Below, piece after piece: positions 23,915 to 31,401 of a stretch of DNA of 31,705 bases; position 1 is the first letter of the stretch, and every line of letters begins with the position of its first letter. Source of the stretch: an uncultured Propionibacteriaceae bacterium (GTDB lineage: Bacteria > Actinomycetota > Actinomycetes > Propionibacteriales > Propionibacteriaceae); contig CALCKT010000044.1 of the NCBI GenBank assembly GCA_937965785.1, positions 1-31,705 on the forward strand, read 5' to 3'. Below the pieces are notes generated by a model. It was not told the DNA's origin. It ran no database searches and worked only from the letters and a program-made list of their open reading frames with translations. The translations under genes and the position numbers were made by a program.

Positions 23915-24971
23915 GATCACCGGGGCGAAACGCCTGGTGGTGAAGATCGGGTCGTCGTCGCTGACCGATTCCGATGGCCACTTGGACCCGGTGCGTATCG
24001 AGACGCTCGCAGCGGAACTGGCCTCTCTCCAGGCGCGCGACAGGCGTCTGGTGCTGGTGACCTCCGGGGCCATCGCGGCGGCGCTGGGACCGTTGGGGCT
24101 CCCTGCGCGGCCCAGGGATCTCGAGACCCAGCAGGCGGCGGCTGCGGTCGGGCAGGGCATCCTGATCCGGCGCTACGCGGAGGCTTTCGCGGCCCACCAC
24201 CAGATGGTGGCGCAGGTGCTGCTGACCGCCGGTGACCTGCAGGACGGGCGCAGCTACCGAAACGCCCTGAACACGATTTCACGGTTGTTCAGGCTGGGGG
24301 CGATACCCGTGATCAACGAGAACGACACCGTCGCGACCGGGGAGATCCGGTTCGGCGACAACGACCGCCTGGCGGCGTTGACCGCCCACCTGGTACGGGC
24401 CGATGCGCTGGTGATCCTGAGCGACGTGGACGGCCTCTACACCGCACACCCGGAGGAACCCGGGGCCCGGTTGATACCCCGGGTCCGTGATTTCACGGAG
24501 CTGGTGGCCGACACATCCCGGGTGGGTTCCCGGGTCGGGACCGGCGGGATGCGCACCAAGGTGGAGGCCGCCCGGATCGCGACCTCGGGCGGGGTTTCCG
24601 TGGTGCTGGCCCACGCCGACCAGCTCCTGGCGGCCCTGGAGGGGGAGGAGGTGGGCACCCTGTTCGAGGCCGCCGGGCGGCGACGACCCCGCAGGCTGCT
24701 GTGGCTGGCACATGCCGCCGAGGTGAGCGGGGAGCTGAGGATCGACGCCGGCGCCGCCCGGGCCGTCGGGAATGGACACGCCTCGCTGCTGGCGGTGGGG
24801 ATCGACGACGTCACGGGTGATTTCGAGGCTGGCGATCCCGTCGACATCACCGGGCCCGGCGGAACCCTGCTGGCACGTGGACTGGTGGACTGCTCCGCGA
24901 CGGAACTACGGCGGCGGATGGACCTCGGAGGTCTGGCCGTGCACCGCGACCTGATGATCGAGATCCCCTGA
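23904..24971 (+). CDS. proB: Glutamate 5-kinase
   Basis: This enzyme catalyses the first step of proline synthesis, phosphorylating glutamate with ATP. It is 355 aa. The amino-acid kinase domain fills about 1-250 (VVKIGSSSLT, LVTSGAIAAA, PVINENDTV, FGDNDRLAA, LSDVDGLYT, GTGGMRTKVEAA). A PUA domain follows at about 265-345. The start ATG 23904 overlaps the obg coding end by 11 bases, so translation is coupled. The proline feedback site is expected in the kinase domain. proA follows after a repeat-rich 222-base gap rather than directly. Confidence 0.96.
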   Translation: MRTEITGAKRLVVKIGSSSLTDSDGHLDPVRIETLAAELASLQARDRRLVLVTSGAIAAALGPLGLPARPRDLETQQAAAAVGQGILIRRYAEAFAAHHQMVAQVLLTAGDLQDGRSYRNALNTISRLFRLGAIPVINENDTVATGEIRFGDNDRLAALTAHLVRADALVILSDVDGLYTAHPEEPGARLIPRVRDFTELVADTSRVGSRVGTGGMRTKVEAARIATSGGVSVVLAHADQLLAALEGEEVGTLFEAAGRRRPRRLLWLAHAAEVSGELRIDAGAARAVGNGHASLLAVGIDDVTGDFEAGDPVDITGPGGTLLARGLVDCSATELRRRMDLGGLAVHRDLMIEIP

Positions 24972-25002
24972 CTCCCTGACCCCTGATTCCCTGATTCCTG
25001 CC
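24972..25002 (+). repeat. Short CTGAYYCC tandem repeat after proB
   Basis: Four degenerate copies of an eight-base CTGA(C/T)(T/C)CC unit follow within about 34 bases, the first overlapping the proB stop. It looks like slippage-type sequence with no evident function. Confidence 0.6.
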
Positions 25003-25017
25003 CCACCAGTCGATTGC

Positions 25018-25144
25018 TTTGCTGGCCTTGTTCCCGGTTTGCTGGCCTTGAATCCGGTTTGCTGGGCTTGTTGAGGTTTGCTGGCCTCACAGCGCAGGCA
25101 AACATGAATAGGCCCAGCAAAACGGGAACAAGGCCAGCAAACCG
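25018..25144. repeat. Direct and inverted array of a 20-bp unit between proB and proA
   Basis: The core TTTGCTGGCCTTG occurs in direct orientation at 25018, 25038, 25058 (one change) and, shortened, at 25077, that is 20, 20 and 19 bases apart. Inverted copies end at 25141 and 25121, again 20 bases apart, and a degenerate third (GCAGGCAAA) ends near 25102. The 3' inverted copies pair with the direct ones to give an imperfect hairpin of about 104 bases (25038-25141). It ends some 37 bases before the proA -10 box. It contains no plausible gene. Confidence 0.9.
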
Positions 25145-25181
25145 GTGGGTGGAACAGGGCACGGATGCCGTATGTGCCTCC

Positions 25182-25187
25182 TATACT
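25182..25187 (+). promoter_or_regulatory. -10 box of proA, leaderless
   Basis: A near-consensus TATACT ends six bases before the ATG at 25194, and there is no Shine-Dalgarno sequence. The -35 region is poor, so an activator or the adjacent repeat array may matter. Confidence 0.6.
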
Positions 25188-25193
25188 CCCGTC

Positions 25194-26435
25194 ATGGAGT
25201 TCCGATCCCAAGCCTTGGCAGCCCGTGAGGCGAGTCGGCAACTGGCCACCCTGACCCGGGACGAGAAGGACCGCGCCCTGCACGCGATGGCCGACGCCGT
25301 GGCGGCCGCCGAGAAGGAGCTGCTGGCGGCCAACGCCATCGATGTCGATGCGGCCCGGGCGGCGGGAACACCCGAGGCCGTGATCGACCGGCTGCGTCTG
25401 GACGGTGACCGGGTGCGGGGAATGGTCGACGGGCTGCGCGACGTGGCGGCGCTGCCCGACCCGGTGGGTGACCTGGTGCGGGGCTGGCGGCTCGGCAACG
25501 GCGTCGAGGTGCGGCAGGTGCGGGTGCCCTTCGGGGTGGTGGGGATCATCTACGAGAACCGCCCGAACGTCACGGCGGACGCGGCCGGGTTGTGTCTCAA
25601 GTCAGGCAACGCGGCCCTGCTGCGCGGCTCCAGTTCGGCCATCGAGTCGAACCGGGTCTGCGTCGAGGCCCTGCGTGAAGGGCTGAGGAACGCCGGGGTG
25701 AACACCGACGCCGTCGCCCTGGTGGAGGGGGGACGCGAGGTCACGGGAGAGATGATGGCCGCCCGAGGCCTGGTGGATGTGCTGATCCCGCGAGGCGGGG
25801 CCGGGCTGATCAACGCCGTGGTCGAGGGGGCGAAGGTGCCGGTGATCGAGACCGGCACCGGGAACTGTCACCTCTACGTGGATGCCTCCGCCGACATCGG
25901 CAAGGCCGTCGCAGTGCTGCTGAACGCGAAAACCCAGCGACCCAGCGTCTGCAATGCCGTAGAGACGCTGCTGGTGCACCGCGACATCGCCGGTGCCTTC
26001 CTTCCCGTCGCTCTCGATGCGCTTCGCAACGCTGGTGTGACGATCCACGGAACCCCCGATGTGGTGGCGTTCGCCGACGACGTGGTCCCTGCCGGTGAGG
26101 ACGAGTTCGATGCGGAATACCTGTCGCTGGACCTGGCGGTCAGGATCGTCGCTGACATCGACGAGGCCATCACCCACATCCGCCACCACACCACCGGTCA
26201 TTCCGAGACCGTCATCACCGAGTCCCGGGCCGCGGCCGACCGGTTCGTCACCGAGATCGACGCCGCTGCGGTGCTCGTGAACGCCTCCAGCAGGTTCGTC
26301 GACGGGGGCCAGTTCGGTTTCGGAGCCGAGATCGGAATCTCCACCCAGAAACTTCACGCGAGGGGCCCGATGGGTCTGGCGGAACTGACCTCTACGAAAT
26401 ACATCGTGAACGGCGACGGCCAGGTGCGGACCTGA
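25194..26435 (+). CDS. proA: Gamma-glutamyl phosphate reductase
   Basis: This enzyme is the second step of proline synthesis, reducing glutamyl phosphate to the semialdehyde with NADPH. It is 413 aa of the aldehyde dehydrogenase superfamily. Recognisable blocks are VPFGVVGIIYENRPNVT, LRGSSSAIESN, the active-site region QRPSVCNAVETLL with catalytic Cys253, and the C-terminal FGFGAEIGISTQKLHARGPMG. The start at ATG 25194 follows a TATACT box; longer upstream reading frames run through the repeat array and are not credible. The VWA lipoprotein gene begins 23 bases after its stop. Confidence 0.97.
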   Translation: MEFRSQALAAREASRQLATLTRDEKDRALHAMADAVAAAEKELLAANAIDVDAARAAGTPEAVIDRLRLDGDRVRGMVDGLRDVAALPDPVGDLVRGWRLGNGVEVRQVRVPFGVVGIIYENRPNVTADAAGLCLKSGNAALLRGSSSAIESNRVCVEALREGLRNAGVNTDAVALVEGGREVTGEMMAARGLVDVLIPRGGAGLINAVVEGAKVPVIETGTGNCHLYVDASADIGKAVAVLLNAKTQRPSVCNAVETLLVHRDIAGAFLPVALDALRNAGVTIHGTPDVVAFADDVVPAGEDEFDAEYLSLDLAVRIVADIDEAITHIRHHTTGHSETVITESRAAADRFVTEIDAAAVLVNASSRFVDGGQFGFGAEIGISTQKLHARGPMGLAELTSTKYIVNGDGQVRT

Positions 26436-26458
26436 GACTAGGAGCACGAGGAGGGACT

Positions 26459-28087
26459 GTGAGGAACCAGTGGATAGGAGGGCTGCTGGCTATGGCTCTC
26501 CTGGTGGGTGGGTGCAGCTCACCACAGGCGGGGGAGAGCGGCGCGGCCTCCGAGGACAGAAGCGGAACACCGGTGATGACGGAATCGAATGGGGCCCGGA
26601 CATCACTGCCGGTGGTGGCCGTACTGGACGCCTCGGGTTCCATGACCCACGACGACGCTGCGGAGGGGATCACCCGGATGGCGGCGGCCCAGCAGGCGGT
26701 CACCGGCCTGTTCGGGGCACTTCCCGCGGGCACATCTGCGGCGCTGGTGGGTTACGGCACGAAGATGCACGGTGACGACGTGAACGCTGAACAGGGATGC
26801 GCCGACGTCGAGGTGGTGGAGGCGATGGCCCCCGTCGACGCCGCGGCACTCAAGACGAAGGTGGATGCGCTGGTCGCGGGAGGTTGGACTCCCATCGGGC
26901 CTGCGCTGCGCGAGGCGGCGGCTCAGCTGGGCGGGCAGCCCGGACGAATCGTGTTGGTTTCCGACGGCAGGAACACCTGTGAATCCGCTCCTCCCTGCGA
27001 CGTGGCGAAGGAACTGAAGGCCGCCAATCCCGGATTGAGCATCTCTGTCGTAAGCCTGCGCACCGACGAGGAGGACGTGCGTTGTGTTGCCCGTGCCACT
27101 GGCGGTTATTACACCACCGCGGACAACGGGAAACAGTTGGCCTCCCGGACCTTGGCGGCGCTGGATGAGACGAAGGCGTTGGCGGAACTGTCCCCGTCCG
27201 GTGCCCATGGAATAGGGGTGGGGGACACATACGAAACGATTTCGGGAAACCATTCCGATTTCCCGGCGCTGTCCTCGGGATCGTCGCGGCAGTGGAACGG
27301 GCAGACCGTCGTCGTAATTGTGTGGCGTGACTGCGAATGGTTGTTCAAGGGCAGCGAACTGGTGGCGATCAGCTCCGGTGAGGGCGGCAAACCCACACCC
27401 ACCGTCGATGGGGTTGCCATCGGCGATCCGGTCTCCAAGGCCGATGAACTGCTGGGCTCCCCCATCGCGGAGGAGAACGAGGGCACGGACAGCATCCGCG
27501 TCTATCCAGCCACTCAAACAGGCCTCTACTGGCGTTTGGGCGCCGATGCCGAGGGCAGGATCCGGGTGGTGTTCCTGTGTCGTTGTGCGCCGGTTTCCGG
27601 AGCGATGGTCATGTCCTTCGAGGGACTCGGGCCCTACAAGATAGGCGACACCAACATGGTTGAGCGAGGGGCCATGGTTCCCACCACTGATCCTTGTGAG
27701 GCGCCTTTCAAGACCGTCCCCGAACTGGCCGCACAGGGCGTTTACTTTCAGCTCAAGTATGAGCCTGGAGGGATCAAGGCCGACTCCCCGCTGGCTGAGA
27801 TATACGTGGGTGGAAAACTCGCATACCAAGGGGACACATCAAATCTGGCCACTTATGGTGGGGTGAAAATCGGTATGACCTTTGATGAGGTGCGACGCCG
27901 GCATCCCGATCTCCGGTTTGAGACGAAAAACGGAAATGGTGGTCCCTTTGAGGCGGGAGTCATTCGTTCTGGTGAAAGGGAGATGATTTTCTTTTCGGAT
28001 TGGGAGCCGGAATCTCCGAAAGGTTCAACTCCTGTGGTGGGGATGGCAGTCCGCGACTGGTCCGCCGACCTCTACGGAGGTTGCTGA
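26459..28087 (+). CDS. VWA-domain lipoprotein with three C-terminal repeats
   Basis: The product is 542 aa. A lipoprotein signal ends in LLVGGC, so Cys19 would be lipidated and the protein held on the outer face of the membrane. A von Willebrand factor A domain follows at about 50-240, with a complete metal-binding site: DASGS (57-61), Thr144 in GGWTPIG and Asp169 in VSDGRNTC. The C-terminal half contains three similar starts (GVAIGDPVSKADELLG, GLGPYKIGD, GVKIGMTFDEVRRRHP) about 75 residues apart, beginning near 314, 388 and 465. GAGGAGGG precedes the GTG. The last 400 bases are less GC-rich than the rest. The role is unknown; it probably binds a surface or secreted partner. Confidence 0.8.
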   Translation: MRNQWIGGLLAMALLVGGCSSPQAGESGAASEDRSGTPVMTESNGARTSLPVVAVLDASGSMTHDDAAEGITRMAAAQQAVTGLFGALPAGTSAALVGYGTKMHGDDVNAEQGCADVEVVEAMAPVDAAALKTKVDALVAGGWTPIGPALREAAAQLGGQPGRIVLVSDGRNTCESAPPCDVAKELKAANPGLSISVVSLRTDEEDVRCVARATGGYYTTADNGKQLASRTLAALDETKALAELSPSGAHGIGVGDTYETISGNHSDFPALSSGSSRQWNGQTVVVIVWRDCEWLFKGSELVAISSGEGGKPTPTVDGVAIGDPVSKADELLGSPIAEENEGTDSIRVYPATQTGLYWRLGADAEGRIRVVFLCRCAPVSGAMVMSFEGLGPYKIGDTNMVERGAMVPTTDPCEAPFKTVPELAAQGVYFQLKYEPGGIKADSPLAEIYVGGKLAYQGDTSNLATYGGVKIGMTFDEVRRRHPDLRFETKNGNGGPFEAGVIRSGEREMIFFSDWEPESPKGSTPVVGMAVRDWSADLYGGC

Positions 28088-28105
28088 CCGGATAGCATGC
28101 ACTGC

Positions 28106-28240
28106 ATGGTTTTGCTGGAAACACCGACCGAGGCCGACGTCTCCGTGCTGGCCCTCGCGATCATGGGGGTGATCTTGGCGCTCGGGGCTCTGGGATGGTG
28201 GTTGGGGGTCGGCAGCGGTGAGGAAACGGGGAAGCGATGA
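28106..28240 (+). CDS. Small single-pass membrane protein upstream of nadD
   Basis: A 44-aa reading frame from ATG 28106 (or 47 aa from ATG 28097) has an acidic N-terminus (LLETPTEADVS), one strongly hydrophobic helix (VLALAIMGVILALGALGWW) and a short charged tail ending GEETGKR. Its stop overlaps the nadD ATG in ATGA, the coupling seen throughout this window, which supports real translation. A TAGCAT box seven bases before 28106 suggests a leaderless start there. I recognise no family; it could be an accessory or leader peptide for the nadD operon. Confidence 0.6.
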   Translation: MVLLETPTEADVSVLALAIMGVILALGALGWWLGVGSGEETGKR

Positions 28241-28905
28241 GCACCACGGAATTGGCGGCGGCCCGGCAGGGACGGGAACGGCATTACCGGCTCGGGGTGA
28301 TGGGCGGCACTTTCGACCCGATCCATCACGGGCACCTCGTGGCCGCCAGTGAGGTGGCGTCGAAGTTCTCCCTCGACGAGGTGGTCTTCGTGCCCACGGG
28401 TGTGCCGTGGCAGAAAACCCACCGGAACGTGACCCAGGCGGAGGACCGGTACCTGATGACCGTGATCGCCACTGCGTCCAATCCCCGGTTCTCCGTGAGT
28501 CGCGTGGACATCGACCGTCCCGGCAACACCTACACCGTCGACACCCTGAGGGATCTTCGCGAGGAACGCGGCGACGACGTGGACCTGTTCTTCATCACCG
28601 GTGCGGATGCGGTGCGGCAGATCCTCACCTGGCGCGGTGCGGAGCAGCTGTTCGATCTGGCGCACTTCGTCGGGGTGACCCGGCCGGGGGTTCCCATGAC
28701 GGAGGACGACCTGGCGCATCTGCCATCGGATAAGGTGACGCTGCTGGAGGTCCCGGCCTTGGCCATTTCCTCCACCGACTGTCGTGCGCGTGTGCAGCGT
28801 GCCGAACCGATCTGGTACCTGGTGCCGGACGGCATCGTGCAGTACATCGCGAAACGTGGTCTCTACCCGCATCCTGAGACAGGAGTTCCAGTTGACAACA
28901 TCTGA
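28237..28905 (+). CDS. nadD: Nicotinate-nucleotide adenylyltransferase
   Basis: This enzyme joins ATP and nicotinate mononucleotide to form deamido-NAD in NAD synthesis. It is 222 aa. The nucleotidyltransferase motif GGTFDPIHHGHL lies at 23-34, and the second motif near the C-terminus is ISSTDCR (usually ISST.IR, here with Cys at the variable position). An N-terminal extension of about 18 residues precedes the Rossmann strand. The ATG overlaps the preceding small ORF by four bases, and its 3' end overlaps rsfS by 14 bases. nadD-rsfS-phosphatase is a conserved actinobacterial order. Confidence 0.95.
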   Translation: MSTTELAAARQGRERHYRLGVMGGTFDPIHHGHLVAASEVASKFSLDEVVFVPTGVPWQKTHRNVTQAEDRYLMTVIATASNPRFSVSRVDIDRPGNTYTVDTLRDLREERGDDVDLFFITGADAVRQILTWRGAEQLFDLAHFVGVTRPGVPMTEDDLAHLPSDKVTLLEVPALAISSTDCRARVQRAEPIWYLVPDGIVQYIAKRGLYPHPETGVPVDNI

Positions 28906-29287
28906 GTCCGTGATCACACACGTGACCATTGCCGCGGATGCGGCGGCCGGGAAACTCGGCACCAACATCGTCGCCTTCGACGTCAGCCAGCAGCTGACCA
29001 TCACCGATGTGTTCCTGATCATCAGCGCCAGGAACGAACGCCAGGTCGGGGCGGTTGTCGATGCCGTGGAGGAGCAGCTCATCAAACAGGCCCAGCTGAA
29101 ACCAGTGCGCCGCGAGGGTGACCGGGAGAACCGCTGGGTGCTGCTGGACTACATCGATTTCGTGGTGCACGTGCAGCGCACCGAGGAACGCAGCCTCTAC
29201 AACCTGGAACGGTTGTGGAAGGACTGCCCGCAGATCCCGCTCGACGTGCACGAGGTGCCGGTGCCGCAGGACGACGAAGAGCAGTGA
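28892..29287 (+). CDS. rsfS: Ribosome silencing factor RsfS (RsfA/DUF143)
   Basis: This protein binds ribosomal protein L14 and blocks joining of the subunits in starved cells. It is 131 aa. Family blocks are TDVFLIISARNERQV and the C-terminal NRWVLLDYIDFVVHV followed by YNLERLW. The start is TTG 28892, inside the end of nadD, with AGGAG six bases upstream; no ATG or GTG fits the conserved N-terminus better. The stop overlaps the next gene by four bases (GTGA). Confidence 0.94.
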   Translation: MTTSESVITHVTIAADAAAGKLGTNIVAFDVSQQLTITDVFLIISARNERQVGAVVDAVEEQLIKQAQLKPVRREGDRENRWVLLDYIDFVVHVQRTEERSLYNLERLWKDCPQIPLDVHEVPVPQDDEEQ

Positions 29288-29886
29288 CGCACACAAAACT
29301 CGTGTTCCTGCGGCACGGTCGCACGGAATGGAACGAGCTCGGAAAACTGCAGGGACAAGCGGATGTCGAACTCGACGAGGTGGGGGAGAGGCAGGCCGGG
29401 GAGGCGGCCCGGTTCTTCGCGGACTGGGATTTCGAGGCCTGCTACACATCCGACCTGAAACGGGCCCTCTGCACCGCCCACAGGGTCGCGGAACCCCACG
29501 GGCTCGATGTGGTGCCGGATGCCCGGCTGCAGGAGATCAACATCGGCAGCTGGAGTGGTATGACCACCGCCGAGGTGGTCCGCGTGTTTCCCGGCTTCAT
29601 GGATTTCTACACCCAAGGGATCGATTTCCAACGTTCGGCGACGGGCGAAACCTTGGCGGAGATGACCGCCCGGGCCCTGGAGTCGGTGCGGGAGATCGCG
29701 GAAAGACACAAGGGACAGCAGGTGCTGATCGTCACCCATGGCCTGCTGCTGTCCAAGGTGGTCAGCGCCTTCATGGGCATCGACGACATCCTCAGCATCC
29801 CGGGCAACATCACCTACTCGCTGGTGATCGGGGGAGAAAAGCCCAGACTCGCCGCCTACAACACCCCGGCGAGACAGCTTCCCTGA
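29284..29886 (+). CDS. Histidine phosphatase (phosphoglycerate mutase-like), possible GpgP counterpart
   Basis: The product is 200 aa of the branch-1 histidine phosphatase family. The phospho-acceptor motif is LRHGRTEWN with His11, a second block is YTSDLKRALCTA, the glutamate region is LQEINIGSWSG, and the second catalytic histidine is in VLIVTHGLL. The place directly after nadD-rsfS matches mycobacterial gpgP, which encodes glucosyl-3-phosphoglycerate phosphatase. That substrate is a positional inference; cobalamin- or PGM-type activity cannot be excluded. The GTG start overlaps the rsfS stop. Confidence 0.85.
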   Translation: MTHTKLVFLRHGRTEWNELGKLQGQADVELDEVGERQAGEAARFFADWDFEACYTSDLKRALCTAHRVAEPHGLDVVPDARLQEINIGSWSGMTTAEVVRVFPGFMDFYTQGIDFQRSATGETLAEMTARALESVREIAERHKGQQVLIVTHGLLLSKVVSAFMGIDDILSIPGNITYSLVIGGEKPRLAAYNTPARQLP

Positions 29887-29894
29887 CCCGCGGC

Positions 29895-29923
29895 TTGCGC
29901 ACCGCCCGCGGCTCCGGTAAGTT
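29895..29923 (+). promoter_or_regulatory. Promoter of tRNA-Ala
   Basis: TTGCGC (29895-29900), a 17-base spacer and TAAGTT (29918-29923) put the start near 29930, 12 bases before the tRNA. Confidence 0.6.
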
Positions 29924-29941
29924 CAAGGAGTCGCGAGACAC

Positions 29942-30014
29942 GGGGCTATGGCGCAGTTGGTAGCGCGCTTCCATGGCATGGAAGAGGCCAGGGGTTCGAA
30001 TCCCCTTAGCTCCA
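29942..30014 (+). tRNA. tRNA-Ala(GGC)
   Basis: GGGGCTA (29942-29948) pairs with TAGCTCC (30007-30013). The anticodon stem CTTCC/GGAAG holds the loop ATGGCAT, giving anticodon GGC. The T-arm is AGGGGTTCGAATCCCCT and the discriminator is A (30014). CCA is not encoded. The base composition changes sharply just after the gene, as expected where an element has inserted at a tRNA 3' end. Confidence 0.96.
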
Positions 30015-30236
30015 CGGGCGGTTTGAAAATTGATGGTCTGATCAAAGTGCAGTGGCTGGCTCGTGATCCTTTTTGTTGGAAGTTCTGTTGATTGAACTTG
30101 TGTTTGTTGGTCCATCTTGATAACATGCCATAAGGCTTATTTTTTGCTATCTTTAAAGGCGCTCTGATTAGGGGATTTGCCGACCGATATATCGCCTGCG
30201 GATAATCCTCTCTATGTAAGGGTTGGGAAAATCTTC
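30015..30236. other. AT-rich gap between tRNA-Ala and the DUF6602-type gene
   Basis: These 222 bases are visibly AT-rich and hold no convincing gene. A TTGATA at 30117-30122 could be a -35 element, with a T-rich -10 region near 30140-30153, but no clean promoter can be assigned. No duplicate of the tRNA 3' end was found here. Confidence 0.5.
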
Positions 30237-31019
30237 ATGGTAGACAAAAACATAATACGTTCAGCTTTTTTGCAAAAACAGAATAGTCTAATTGCAGACT
30301 TAGGGATAGCGCCCGCTTCTATTCGGCACGGGGGTTCTATTGGTGAAGCCTCAGAAGCGAAATGGGCTGCTGTTCTTAAAGACTTTCTCCCCAGCCGATA
30401 TGGTGTTACAAAGGGATTCGCGATAGATTCTTCTGGAGAAATAAGCGATCAGATTGACTTGCTTATCTATGATTCGCAGTATACTCCTTTACTTGTCCGC
30501 ATCAGTGATAGCGACCTGCTCGTTCCTGTTGAGGCTGTATATGCGGTATTTGAGGTTAAGCAAGAAGCTAATAAGCGTTTCATGGATTATGCCGGAAGAA
30601 AGATTGCAAGTGTTCGCTGTCTTCATCGCACGTCCATCACAATCCCTCATGCTGGAGGTGTATTCGCTCCTAAGAAACCTATACATATTCTCGGAGGTCT
30701 GCTCACCACGAGGAGTGGCTGGGTTGATTTAGATGGTAAAGTGGCCGTGGAATCCATCATGCGTCTTACTGGCGATTTTCGGATCGATATCGGGTGTGCG
30801 TTAGGTGCCCGGTCGTTCAACAATCCCTATAGCGACTCATCCAAGCTGGAATATAGCGATTCCAATACCGCTCTCTTGTTTTTCCTTTTTAAGCTTTTCA
30901 GCCGCCTCCAAGGACTCGGAACCGTGGCAGCTATGGATATTGGTGAATATGTGAATTTCATTTCGCGGGAAAATAGTTTTGCGGGGAAAACTTATGATCC
31001 GGGGTGCGATCAGGAATAA
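30237..31019 (+). CDS. DUF6602-type protein, nuclease-like residue pattern
   Basis: The product is 260 aa from ATG 30237. It has the hallmarks of DUF6602: GEASE, FLPSRYGVTKGFAID, SDQIDLLIYD, VPVEAVYAVFEVKQE and the later SVRCLHRT, IPHAGGVFAPK and HILGG. The conserved Glu40, Asp74 and Glu106-x-Lys108 have the order and spacing of a PD-(D/E)xK nuclease core, so a DNA-cleaving or DNA-binding role is possible but unproven. Codon use is AT-rich, unlike all other genes here, pointing to horizontal transfer. A longer frame from 30177 exists, but homologous sequence starts near 30237, where a weak GGGA lies upstream. No partner gene is adjacent. Confidence 0.78.
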   Translation: MVDKNIIRSAFLQKQNSLIADLGIAPASIRHGGSIGEASEAKWAAVLKDFLPSRYGVTKGFAIDSSGEISDQIDLLIYDSQYTPLLVRISDSDLLVPVEAVYAVFEVKQEANKRFMDYAGRKIASVRCLHRTSITIPHAGGVFAPKKPIHILGGLLTTRSGWVDLDGKVAVESIMRLTGDFRIDIGCALGARSFNNPYSDSSKLEYSDSNTALLFFLFKLFSRLQGLGTVAAMDIGEYVNFISRENSFAGKTYDPGCDQE

Positions 31020-31401
31020 TCGCTAATAAAAGTCAATAGCTATAGAAAATTATTGGTGAAGTTCATGACCCCGCATCTCTGGATATTTTGTTGCTTGGCG
31101 TGTGATTTTTTACTTTATTTCATGGAGACTTATTCACAGGCGACCCATCCATCGACAAACCTCCTAGTCGGAACGCACTTAAGGATAGTTGTGAATAATA
31201 CTCATGGTCTAATTCAAGGTTTTTTCGGCTATTGATTCTGTGTTATTCTAGAGACGTAAAGACAGTCTTCATCCAAAAGGGGAAGGCCGCATCGACCTGC
31301 CCAGCCGCCACCCGCTACTATTCGGGGGTGTGCGCTGGTCACCCCGATGATGGATTCCCCGCGCACGATCGTCGGCGGGAGGAACCGGAGGGAGGGGTTC
31401 T
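31020..31401. other. Gene-poor stretch with a sharp composition change
   Basis: The first about 255 bases are AT-rich. They contain only a 60-codon TTG-started frame (31053-31235) with no recognisable family, likely a chance or remnant sequence. From about 31275 the sequence turns GC-rich again. A small hairpin GGGGTG/CACCCC (31325-31330 and 31340-31345) lies in the leader of the next gene. A TATTCT at about 31243 is a possible -10 box. No tRNA 3' end copy was found. Confidence 0.5.

Noticed and set aside
25018..25144. CRISPR array
   Set aside because: The spacing between 13-bp cores is only 6-7 bases and copies occur in both orientations, so this is not a repeat-spacer array. No cas gene is present.
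24906..25193. Upstream extension of proA through the repeat array
   Set aside because: The frame is open only because the 20-bp units lack stops; the family N-terminus and -10 box place the start at 25194.
29887..29912. CCGCGG...CCGCGG hairpin as a terminator of the phosphatase gene
   Set aside because: Only six pairs, no T-run, and it overlaps the tRNA-Ala promoter.
31053..31235. 60-codon frame in the AT-rich gap
   Set aside because: TTG start, no ribosome-binding site, no recognised family, and short; kept only as a possible remnant.
30015..31401. Second copy of the tRNA-Ala 3' end (att site)
   Set aside because: No match to GGTTCGAATCCCC or its flank was seen by eye in this stretch; a distal site may lie outside the window.
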